Shown in pieces: positions 55,113 to 64,000 of a DNA stretch of 64,000 nt. The stretch comes from Akanthomyces muscarius. Taxonomy: Eukaryota > Ascomycota > Sordariomycetes > Hypocreales > Cordycipitaceae. Within the stretch, counting starts at the first letter, position 1. Every line of letters starts with the position of its first letter. The stretch covers positions 713,486 to 777,485 of the forward strand of contig NW_026611614.1 in NCBI RefSeq assembly GCF_028009165.1. The letters run 5' to 3'. Under the pieces are notes generated by a model. The model did not search any database, was not told where the DNA came from, and saw only the letters and a program-made list of their open reading frames with translations. Made by a program: the position numbers and the translations under genes.

Positions 55113-57500
55113 TCTCAGGTGTAATTTCGTCCAGAGTACATATCGTACCAACCATATTTTCTGTTAATCTAGAAGGGATTTGGGGAACCCTCGCGGGAAA
55201 ACTATTGATAGCACGGTGTACATTGGGCCATGCCCGTATGGGCGGAAAAGAACGAGGCCAGCCAAGCTGAGGCCCCTAACCCCACGCTTCCCTGCTAGAC
55301 ACCCCCTCCATAACTAGCTCAAAATTGGCAGTGTCTTACCATACTACGTAGACGACGGAGAGCGTTGCCGCTAGTTTGAGGCTCCATATATCACTTTTTC
55401 GTGGCAATGGAAACTTACTCGCTGTCAGTCTGTACGGGCAGAAGAGCAACGGCGACTTTGCGTCAAAGCGCCAAAAAAAAAATTCAGGGGAGGATCTACG
55501 ATGAAGCGTTGCCACCATCTATCTACACCCCAGCAAAGCGTCCTTGCAGCAAAACGAAAAGCTCGCTGCCAGACCCAGCTTGCCAAGGAAGAACCGACTA
55601 AGTGAGACCCACAGATTCACTCCTCGATTACCACCAGCCAAGACCGGTGCATCTGCCATGTCAGCAATAGGCAAAGCTCTGTCAACTGGTAAAAGAACCT
55701 GGTAGTTTCTGTTACCTTATGCTGAGTGAGTCTTTTACTTTTAGCTCGGCGCCGGAAATTTCGTTCGCAAGAACACTCAACACGCTCTCAGCCTTACCTT
55801 TCCTGGAGCCAGGAGGCGACACGGAGGACCCGGCGGAGATTGTACTCTGGATCGAAGTCGGGCGGCGCTTTTTGCTTGGCTAGCATGCTGCTGAGCAGCA
55901 TCGGCTGTGGTTTAGCGGGCTAGCTTTTCTCGTCTCTCGAAAAGCTCAGAGTCTTTTTTACATAAAGAAAACCAAGAGCAGGAGCGCGATTGGTCTATCA
56001 CGTTGAAGCTCACTCTCTGTCCGCCCCTCCTTCCCAAACTACAGCAGATGATCTATATGCATATTACAAGTACGGGGCTATCAATGAGATGGACGCGCAT
56101 TGCCGTTTGCACCACAGCCACTCTAGAGCCATAGAACCGCTACAATTTCGTCTACTAGTCGCTCCCATTGGTACTTTCGCTTTGAAGACGTATCGAAGCG
56201 GGGTGTGCATTGTATGACACGCGCAGACCTAGCAAAGATTCCAGTGTCTGCTTGCGCACGCCGAACCGAATCGGATGTCCTAAACCGATTCGAAACAAGC
56301 AACATCAGAAGGTTCCTGAAAATGCATGCGTCCAGTCCACTGCAGTCGCAACGCGGTATTGTTTTTGACCCCGAGTAGAGAACGATTTTCCAGGTGGAAG
56401 TTTGGCACCCAGCCGCGAGCTTTTCTCGTAAAATTCATGTTTGAGCAACCATTGATGGCCCCCACAAGGCACGGGACCTCCCCGCAGAGCCCGCAGAGCC
56501 CGCAGAGCCGCCGGCAATGCGACCTAGCTGCTGCTTGGTTCCGATTTGACGCCGCAGTACAATGTCAGGACCCATTTTGCGATCAGCTTTTGGAGGGGCG
56601 ATGCAATAATTACATGCAAAGGCTCGAGGAGTTTATCAATCTAAAATCATGCTGCAGCCCTGCGGGGAGGCCTTGCTCCTTGCCGAGCATAGCCCAGTTT
56701 GTAGAGCGGCGCCGACCCACCGTCATCAACTAGAGGCTCAACACGCCACCGGCGCCATAGTTAAACTCCTACTTGAATAAGTGCCCAAATATGCCACGTT
56801 TGCTCAGCTGCATCGAATATTAGGCAGACCAGGCTTTTGTTGAACAAAGCAATTCACAGGTTTACCTTTGACTGCACAACATCAACCCTGCCACTGCACA
56901 TCCCGTGTCACGTGCTAGACAATCGCAATAAGACGGCGAGGGGCCCGCGAGAGGGCCGGGAGGGGACTCTCTTCTAGTCAGTGTGAACAATATGATCATT
57001 ATTGCGAGCTATCAGCTATCTATTCGCGATCTACGTCTTCACTTTCTTCGTGCTAGCCACATCATCCCTGAAAAACCCGCCTCAAATCCATTCCACACCT
57101 GCTGAGGTAGATGTTACCTACAGTAGGCCGTGTGACTCTTTGTGATGGCAAGAAAATCAGAAGATCCGTGTATAATTCTTTTTTTGATAATGATAATGTT
57201 TTGTCTCTTCAGAAAAGTACTTCAGTTTGATTAGAAACGCTTGCGCCAAAGCAAGACGTCATTGTGTTTTTGCCATAGCACAATAAGAAGCGAGCCTAAG
57301 CGAGAACCTAGCGGGAGGTTCTCCAGTGAACAACACAGCTATTATTGCGAGCAACCTGCTAGTTGTCTGCGAACTATTTCTTCACCCCCGTTGTGCTGGC
57401 CGCGTCATCTCTGACACTTTCTTGGCGCAATTCACCTTCCTTGTGAACTTTCATCAGTCAATTTCTGTAGATTCTACTCTTAGGTATCATGTACACCCTT
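55113..57500. other. No supported gene; small repeats
   Basis: Only short ORFs occur. Three 9-bp units (CCCGCAGAG) lie at 56481-56507. An imperfect direct repeat of about 90 bp links 56983-57070 and 57325-57415 (shared blocks GTGAACAA, ATTATTGCGAGC and CATC(C/T)CTGA). Confidence 0.4.
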
Positions 57501-58289
57501 CTAGACGTTTTTGAGATATTGCCGGAAATTCTTTTGCAAAGTATAGAAGCATGTCGTGATCGACTGCCTCGCTGTGTCATCTCCCGTAAACTTCTTGACA
57601 TCGTGTAAACTTATCAGCTTTCTGGCGGCCCGCCAAGTATACTTTTCTTGCAATATTGCTTCAAACCATGCGGCGAAGATACTACTTTCACCCTCGCTTG
57701 ACAGAAAGCGATTGGTTTCATTGAAGCTCTTGAGCACTGCTATAAGCTCGTCGCGACTCAGCCCTCTAGGATCAATGACATGATGCTGCTTGTCATTGAC
57801 CGATGTTTTATGTCGATTTGTGAACTCAGCCCATTTTTGAGCTTGCGGAGGCGAACGGGTCATCGTGACGGGTGGACTGCTCTGAATTGGGTCGTTCTTG
57901 TTTGCACAATGAATCGTCGTAGGCGAGCTATCCTTGGGAATTATATCGTTTGCCTGTAAATTCTGATCCTTTGCAATGTCGGACATACTTTCATATTTTA
58001 TGACTTTGGACGTAGCGTTGTTAATACTGTCCCCATTTCTTTTCCTTCTGTAACTGGCGTTCATTCTGCTTTCTCTTAGCTCGAACTCACGCCATATCTG
58101 ATCAAAAACTTGCTGAACTGTTTTCATAGAACGACATATTTCGCGAAGCTCTCGTTCTGTTATTTCGATCATCAGTCGAATTAAGTCCATGCGAAAGGGT
58201 CTTTTCTTATGCAGTCTGCCAAACTTTCTTGAGTAGCTGAATTGGAGAGCTCTGCCTGACGCTAATTTTAGCACCGCCATTTCTGCCAA
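57501..58289 (-). CDS. Unknown 262-residue protein
   Basis: A continuous minus-strand frame of 262 codons in moderate-GC DNA, which is unlikely by chance. The N-terminal third is basic and helical (RPFRMDLIRLMIEITERELR, TVQQVFDQIWREFELRESRM). The middle is polar and disordered. The C-terminal third is again helical (SRDELIAVLKSFNETNRFL, AAWFEAILQEKYTWRAARKL) and ends in TLQKNFRQYLKNV. No signal peptide, membrane segment or known motif is visible, and I do not recognise the family. A second Met at residue 34 is a possible start. The two helical ends recall a nucleic-acid-binding or coiled protein, but that is speculation. Confidence 0.5.
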   Translation of the reverse strand: MAEMAVLKLASGRALQFSYSRKFGRLHKKRPFRMDLIRLMIEITERELREICRSMKTVQQVFDQIWREFELRESRMNASYRRKRNGDSINNATSKVIKYESMSDIAKDQNLQANDIIPKDSSPTTIHCANKNDPIQSSPPVTMTRSPPQAQKWAEFTNRHKTSVNDKQHHVIDPRGLSRDELIAVLKSFNETNRFLSSEGESSIFAAWFEAILQEKYTWRAARKLISLHDVKKFTGDDTARQSITTCFYTLQKNFRQYLKNV

Positions 58290-59331
58290 AATAGGTTGAT
58301 TTCTCTGTGTAGCATCGTCTCATACATTCCGTTTTAGAACTCACGTCGATTGTGGGCGAGATGCAGGCAGGCAAACTCGCTGAGTACGATCATCCTTAAA
58401 ACCCGGCAAATAAGATGTATGGATTGTTATTCGATACAAAAAGCCATATAAGACGTCATTTCAGGTTCCTTGAATCAAATACCTGAAGATGAGGGTCTTT
58501 GAAGCAGCTCGGTCCGCCCCGCCATCCTCTCTGTCCAAGCTTGGCAAGCCGCAGTGTTGACTTCGATCATTGGGACTTTCACGATTGTGCAATGTGCAAG
58601 AGCCCCCCAGACAACTTCAATCGATGTTTTATTGATTGGAAAGACCGTAGACTTTTCACCCGCCCATTTCAGTGGACCGCCACAGAGCTATGCTCATTGT
58701 TGAAACTTAGCGTGGCTTTAATTTCCGTTCGGTTCATTACCAGATTCTGTAGTGACATTTGCTGCTGCGGCTTCCATTGTTCGAAAAGATGCTGAACATG
58801 CAATGTTCTACTGCCATGTATTCCCGGCAATAAGTCATGGTGTACAACGGAACCAGATTTACGGTACGAACAAGCTTGTTCCTTTTGGCTTTCTCGTCGA
58901 TTTCAAATCAGCGATACTGCCACCTTGCTTCTCTGAAGTTGATGTCAAAGATATGTTACTCATTTGATGCAGAATGGAGTCCAAATCATCGTTTTGTGTA
59001 CCCTCTTCATAATAAGCGTACCTCAAAATGGTATTGCAGCGCAAGTTTCCCAGAAAGTGTTGTTCGAATCGATGCTAGCTGAAACTGTGGTTTATGCATT
59101 TTGGGTGCTTTTAAAGTGCTTCTCGAAACTATGTGCAAATCTTCCACTGGTGGTTTTAGGAGCTCGGTTTCCTGCCTCTCTGACCGTTCAACCACAAGTG
59201 TGTTGTGAACTGTGTACAGCTCTAACCTAAAGTTATTTTTATTTGGGCGAGGCTTGTACTATTGATATCGTTTCAAATGCTGTTTTGCCTGCATTGTCCC
59301 ACAGAAACGCCTCTTAAGCCGCAGATTTGTA
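58290..59331. other. No supported gene
   Basis: ORFs of 60-98 codons occur on both strands, for example 58752-58967 on the plus strand and 59195-58859 on the minus strand. I could not join any of them with credible splice sites. Confidence 0.35.
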
Positions 59332-59871
59332 TTGGCGCTGCTAGTTAGCTTTGCCATGTTCCAAGACCCTTACGCTAAAGAAGCTTTCGAGGTCAGTATG
59401 AGAGACTTGGCGGTAGCTATCCAAAGTCTGCTCGGTGTCAAAATGTCGCCCGCAGTCGCTTTAGATTATTCTGAGAATGCATACGCGAGCAATCTTGTCG
59501 ACGTCGTCAAAGCCTGTAAGCGTTATTGTGAAAAGATACTAGTGAGTTGATTCAAGTATCCAGTTCCTGTGTTGTTTACTATTAAGATGAAAAGGAAAGA
59601 AAATGAATCAACTATACGAGAGCAGAACAGCACTTCTATAGCTTCGAGCATGTGGAAGGTTCTAGAAGCTCGGCGGCACAGCTACCGCGCAAGCGGCTTG
59701 CCGGTTACAGTCATTTTTCTCTACGAGAACGACGGATCAAATGGACCCGGGAGCTCTTCTTACGATTCTGAGTTGTTGTTAGATGGTAAGTCACACCCCG
59801 AGTGCACCGGAAGAGCTTCAGGGCCACAGAGCCACGTGTTTCTTTCAAGATATGCTGGAAAACATGATTGA
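59332..59871 (+). CDS. Unknown gene or gene 3' part, one intron
   Basis: Two plus-strand ORFs are linked by a 45-nt intron (59542-59586) with a perfect GTGAGT donor and a TTACTATTAAG acceptor: join(59332..59541,59587..59871). The product is 164 residues. Exon 1 is helical (DPYAKEAFEVSMRDLAVAIQ, ASNLVDVVKACKRYCEKI). Exon 2 is charged then Gly/Ser-rich (WKVLEARRHSYRASGLPVTV, DGSNGPGSSSYDSELLLDG). The first codon at 59332 is a non-ATG start (TTG); an ATG follows at 59356, and more coding sequence could lie upstream. No family is recognised. It could equally be the decayed end of a longer gene. Confidence 0.38.
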
Positions 59872-60059
59872 AACATTTGTGGCAAGAGGGGTCTATATGA
59901 TGAACCACTAATATTGAAGCGTGCCTTACTAACAATTTGGTGACCTGGTGATCAGATAGTGGCTCTAATGCAATTGCGAGCGTTACTAGCATGCACGGCG
60001 TCGAAGGATGCCTAGATATCCCAATAACGATGTCCCTATGCGCAGCCGCGTCTTGAATT

Positions 60060-61560
60060 TTGTCCCTCTTGCCTTCCGACAGCGTTTCGCAGGTCGCCAG
60101 CTCACTATGCGAGCCCAAGTTTTCCCCATGCCAGCATCCAGCCAAGAGGAGAAAGCTGCGGGCCGTTCTAACATGGGATCATTTTCAGGAAGCCAAAGGA
60201 GATGAGCCATACAAGAAAGCCGGCGAGGTACTGCATCACAACAAGTGTTGTCACAACCTGCCTTGGCCAACGCATATATCTGACAATGCCCGCTACTACC
60301 TTGAGAACGCACATCACGTGGTAGTAAGAGAGGAGTCAGTGCCGCAGAGCAAACGCCAGCTGGCTATCGAAAATGCGTACGCAAGGACGACAGCAATACA
60401 GGCACGGCAAGATGGGGACAGGGCGACGAACGCGTTGCGTGGGGCAGTCAATGCTGACACGTTCCGAGAAGCTCAGATGCTGATGGCTGTACGTAGGCAC
60501 TTGCCGCTCAATTTTGCGATGTAGCCAGAGTACCAGGCTCTACTGTTGTCCATCCATACCGCGGTGGATGGGTTTCTGGTTGGCTCTGGGGGTGCCGTCG
60601 CCGCTGACCTGGGGGCCGCACACACCGCGCATGAGCAGTCGGTCAAGAGGCGGCTGCTGTCTGCTCAGAGCCTCGTCCATAATTCCATGGACGTGTGGTC
60701 TTCTCCTCAGCGCAAGTCATCCATTGCCATCCATGCGCAGTGGGTCGACGAAGCGTAATTGCCTCGCAAGGCGCTGCTCGGGCCTCCAAACTCCGCCGGT
60801 CCCGTACCCGCGCGGCTATGACGCCTCACTTGATGGGTGTCATGCAGAAGTTCGATCTCACCCACCCGCTCGGCTATCTCACAGGCGACAATGATGTCAA
60901 AATCGACACCTGCCTTCCGCCAACTCGCCGAAGAGCTACTGCGGGAACATGGCGTTGTGTTTGATCCAGTGGCCTCTGGGACGCGATGGGCCGACCACAT
61001 AATCAAGCTCTCGCTTCAAGCGTTCCTCTTCGCAAGCAGCAAAAGGGCCCCGGAAGCGACCACGGAGGAGGGGCAAGTCGAGGTAAACGACGCAACTATT
61101 GCCGGTGCGCTGCAGGACGGCATCCATTCGGGAAGTGCGTAGCAAAGACCCCGCAGCCAATCCAAGAGGAGGCTGGATGCTGATGGATGGCTGAGCATGG
61201 GGGGCTTTAGGCAAAATGCACAGCATTGCCGTCTTCATTCGCAACTCAACTATCCACAGTGGCGCGTGGGCTGGCATCACGGGGAAGGCATTGGGGCTTG
61301 ACAACGTTGCACGATGGAACTTCTGGTCATGCTGCTCGAAGCCGCCATCTGCCAAGACGCCGCCATATCCATCTTCCTTCCCGGCACCACGGCGAGCTGG
61401 AAGAAGCTCAAAACGACGCATGAAGTTTGCAGCAGTTCTACCAAGCGACCGTGGAGCAGCGAATGGAGTGGGCATCGACAGACCGGGTGCTGTGGAACAT
61501 GGACATGCTGTTCAAGCAATTTGAGGATGCCAAGGTCCGTATAGAGAGCACCGAGTCTGG
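60060..61560 (+). pseudogene. hAT (Restless-like) transposase relic
   Basis: The frame from 60060 starts with a BED-like N-terminal block (TWDHFQEAKGDEPYKKAGEV, then WPTHISDNARYYLENAHHVV). It continues through RRHLPLNFAM, where a TAG replaces the Trp codon expected before PEYQALLLSI. Then come SMDVWSSPQRKSSIAIHAQW, a stop, and in other frames PLGYLTGDND, FRQLAEELLREHGVVFDPVA and IIKLSLQAFLFASSKRAPEA. The last parts are IAVFIRNSTIHSGAW and ALGLDNVARWN, matching the hAT LDN-x-x-RWN block. No terminal repeats or 8-bp duplication could be defined. It has at least four breaks. Confidence 0.8.
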
Positions 61561-62812
61561 AAAATGCTTGATGCAGACAACGTGGAAGATTTTGTAAAGC
61601 AATGGCCTCGCTTCGTCCGAAGTTGTACTTGTCTTTGTTGTCCGGAACGAATCGTCCCCTTCTGAGATGGTACTGATCTTCACTCCTTTTACCAAGTGGC
61701 GCGAAGCGACGTTTTGTCCAGGCTTCAGTGTTCTCGAGCCTGAGGTCCATGCTATCCCGACCTCGAGGATCTGGGGGGCACCCTCGTACAGCTCCACATC
61801 AGTTGACACTAAGCACTCATTCTTAGCCCATCCGCGCCGTAAACCGATTTCAGCTCTTGAAGAGTTTGCAGGGCTTTGCGCTGTCTCTAAATTACCTTTT
61901 GTCTTTCGTCGATGATAATTGATTGTGCTACTAATATGACGTCGCGAGCTTGGTACCTTTTGGCTCTTGAGGTTTGTTTGCTATGGCGTAGCTTCCGAAG
62001 CAGTTGGACAACACTCGCAACCAGATGCACATCCACGCGTAATTAGGCACGTAGCTATGGTGAGGTAAGTGGCAATGTGTATCCCCTGCCATTAATGAGG
62101 GGTCCCAGACTTGATCTATTTGAGTGCGATGCAGTTTCAAAGCGGCATTTTGCAGAAGCCTTCGTTAAGCCCGTTGCTGTCGCTTGCAACTCGGGCACGC
62201 CAAGTCTCAGAAGCGATGCGCAGATGGTTGCCCGCCGGTTGTCACTACTTCGGTTATCTCCACATTAGATTTCTTATCTGAACTATTATCTGGCTCAACT
62301 CGTCTATAGTCGAGAAAAGGTGCTGAGAACCGGACATTTTTGCTGGCAGGGCTTGGGCAACATGCTGAAGAAGCAATTACGCTCCTTTGACGAGTTGAGG
62401 GGAGGTACCAAGTGGTGCCTGAGGCAGCCATTCTTTGGTAGAGAGGAAGTACCATCACCACCCACTTGACATGAATTGGCAATAAAGGTTGAATTGGAGA
62501 ATTCGTAGACAGATGACGCTTCCATCCGAGAGTCAATTTGAATGAGGACTTGAGCCTCTATCGCGTCTATTAAAGGGCTATATACATCGCCCGATATCGT
62601 GTAGAAACATACGCATCAAAAGAATCCTGCCTGCCAGCCTGCTCCCAGCCTCTTTGCTGAGATAACTAGCCTCCAACGTGGCGCGCCTGACGACAGCCAT
62701 CCACGTGACTACAAGCTACACTCTGTGAGTGAGCGTGACTGCGCCTCTAGATCCATGGCAGACGTGACGATCTAACCGCGAAGCTGCAATCACACATACG
62801 TTTTCAAGACAA
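61561..62812. other. No supported gene
   Basis: Nothing recognisable apart from short ORFs. The last 200 bp are the 5' flank of the phosphatase gene. Confidence 0.35.
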
Positions 62813-63511
62813 ATGAACAGACGTGGCGAGAAACAACGACGAGTGGTAGCATTGCCGTCACCACAGCCATCTCCATTCTACTTTAAATCAGCGTACGAAG
62901 ATACCCAACCGATTGCAGAACCACAGCGGCTTCTGCTGGTTTTGGACTTGAATCACACACTCATATGTCGCGAAAAGTCTACGAGCCTGACAGCGTATAC
63001 TTCACGGCCTGGGCTTGCCCAATTTTTGGATTACGCCTTCCGCAATCATGACGTAATGATCTGGGCCTCTGCAGAACCTCGCACGGTGAACGCAATAGCC
63101 CGAGAAGTTTTGTCAAAGGAGCTGTATGGGCGACTGATAGCCTGCTGGGCACGAGACAAGCTTCGCCTGCCTACCGCATTACATGGACAGAAAATTCAAA
63201 TCTTCAAGCATCTCTCATGGGTGTGGCAGGATGAATTTATCCAGATGAGAAACAAGCAGCCGGGTCAGAGGTGGACACAACGAAACACCGTTCTTGTGGA
63301 CGACAACGCAGGCAAAGCCGCCAGCGAACCATATAATCTCGTGCAGATTAGTGCTTTTGATGCAACCTCAGCCATGGCAGAGAGCGATGAGGTTCTTGGC
63401 CTGTTGATTGAGTATTTAGAAGTCCTGAAACATCAAGGCAATGTTAGCTCGTTCATTCGCCAACATCCGTTTGCAAGCAGCCAGTCGACAGCAACGGACG
63501 GTCGACAGTAG
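62813..63511 (+). CDS. FCP1/NIF-type HAD phosphatase
   Basis: This single-exon 232-residue protein is a compact member of the NLI-interacting-factor/FCP1-like haloacid dehalogenase phosphatases. The nucleophile motif is LVLDLNHTL with Asp45 and Thr49; Asn47 stands where the canonical second Asp of DxDxT is, as in many fungal members with DLNGT. Motif II is WASAEPRTVN (Ser86). WARDKLRLP follows, and the acidic motif IV is VLVDDNAGKA (Asp163, Asp164). The NIF signature EPYNLVQI follows. A short basic N-terminus precedes the domain, and no BRCT or membrane segment is present. It probably dephosphorylates Ser/Thr residues or a small substrate. The Asn substitution may weaken catalysis. The ATG context and open frame look normal. 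Confidence 0.78.
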   Translation: MNRRGEKQRRVVALPSPQPSPFYFKSAYEDTQPIAEPQRLLLVLDLNHTLICREKSTSLTAYTSRPGLAQFLDYAFRNHDVMIWASAEPRTVNAIAREVLSKELYGRLIACWARDKLRLPTALHGQKIQIFKHLSWVWQDEFIQMRNKQPGQRWTQRNTVLVDDNAGKAASEPYNLVQISAFDATSAMAESDEVLGLLIEYLEVLKHQGNVSSFIRQHPFASSQSTATDGRQ

Positions 63512-64000
63512 TTTTGTCACAATAGTCACAACAGTCACAACAGTCACAGCAAAATGCAGGAGTAGGGTTGAGTCAGAATAGTGCTTGATTCCTAGCTACA
63601 GACAAGGCAGCCATACCGTCTGTGATAGGCAAAATACAGATCTTTCAGGGGCTTTGTCCCATACACTATTGACACGGTGGAGGTCTTACTACTCCGAGAT
63701 AGGCGTGGAACGTGACAAAATCAATGAACAGTACGCTGCAGGAAGTGGAACGGCGGCCATACAAAGTAATACCATTAAGATTACAGCTAGACGTGCAGAT
63801 AGAAGCATAAAAATACATAAATAAAGGCGAGCGAGAACAAGCATTCGAGCCTGACGAAGACAGATACAGGACCGTAAACAGAGCAGCTTGGCAAGGCGCA
63901 GACTGGCTTCTGTGGTGGAGAGCGGGCAGCGCAACTGGAAGAGTCCGCACGCTCATGCCTTAGCCCGCGATGGTCACCCTCCCGCGTGAGCCTTTGCCTG
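63512..64000. other. 3' flank with a 9-bp tandem repeat
   Basis: Three to four GTCACAACA units lie at 63517-63551, just after the phosphatase stop. ORFs on both strands near 63.6-63.95 kb are not convincing. Confidence 0.45.

Noticed and set aside
1..64000. A giant Starship-type element
   Set aside because: No DUF3435/tyrosine recombinase 'captain' gene could be recognised at any edge, so I do not claim one.
1..64000. CRISPR or other prokaryotic arrays
   Set aside because: The tandem repeats at 25365 and 32301 have no unique spacers, and the gene structure is fungal.

Overview
The window looks like the transposon-rich accessory part of a filamentous ascomycete (Pezizomycotina) genome. Four points support this. 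Genes are short and carry 45-72 nt introns with GT...AG ends and CTRAY-like branch points. Several genes match families I know only from Pezizomycotina: the so-called geranylgeranyl pyrophosphate synthetase-like proteins, fungal HNH and PD-(D/E)XK nuclease-like proteins, and fungal C2H2 proteins. The mobile elements are fungal types: Tad1-like LINEs, pogo/Fot1-like DNA transposons and a Restless-like hAT. I see no rRNA, tRNA, CRISPR or bacterial-style operon.

Layout. 1-9.7 kb holds relics (an F-box/LRR-like fragment and a 3'-5' exonuclease fragment), two C2H2 zinc-finger genes, and a 1.95 kb segment bounded by ~220 bp inverted repeats. 9.7-18.4 kb holds a PD-(D/E)XK relic, a spliced HNH nuclease gene, a frameshifted exonuclease relic, a decayed unknown gene, and an apparently intact two-exon gene of the GGPS-like family. 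20.5-22 kb carries a complete two-finger plus DEDDy exonuclease gene. 22.4-24.3 kb is a pogo-type transposon with clear TIRs, TA target duplications and a broken transposase. 25-32.4 kb holds a dispersed repeat, an ankyrin relic, an RNase III-like locus, and a 482-codon exonuclease homologue that has lost most catalytic residues, with a 20-bp tandem repeat just upstream. 33.3-37.7 kb has an unknown spliced gene, a weak hypothetical and a stand-alone mRNA guanylyltransferase gene. 38-55 kb is a transposon nest: two pogo relics, a decayed minus-strand LINE, two head-to-tail plus-strand LINEs (the second with an open 1238-codon ORF2), and a LINE fragment. 57-64 kb has two unknown ORFs, a hAT relic and an FCP1/NIF-type phosphatase gene.

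No pathway ties the genes together. The recurring theme is nucleic-acid processing: a small family of exonuclease-domain copies in every state of repair, an RNase III-like locus, HNH and PD-(D/E)XK domains, and an RNA capping enzyme paralogue, all embedded in transposons. The most interesting point is the contrast among exonuclease copies. A copy with a broken frame keeps its catalytic residues, while an open-frame copy has lost three of four acidic residues and the tyrosine. Gene models with introns were spliced by hand from the sequence; all family names rest on recognition, not on a database search.
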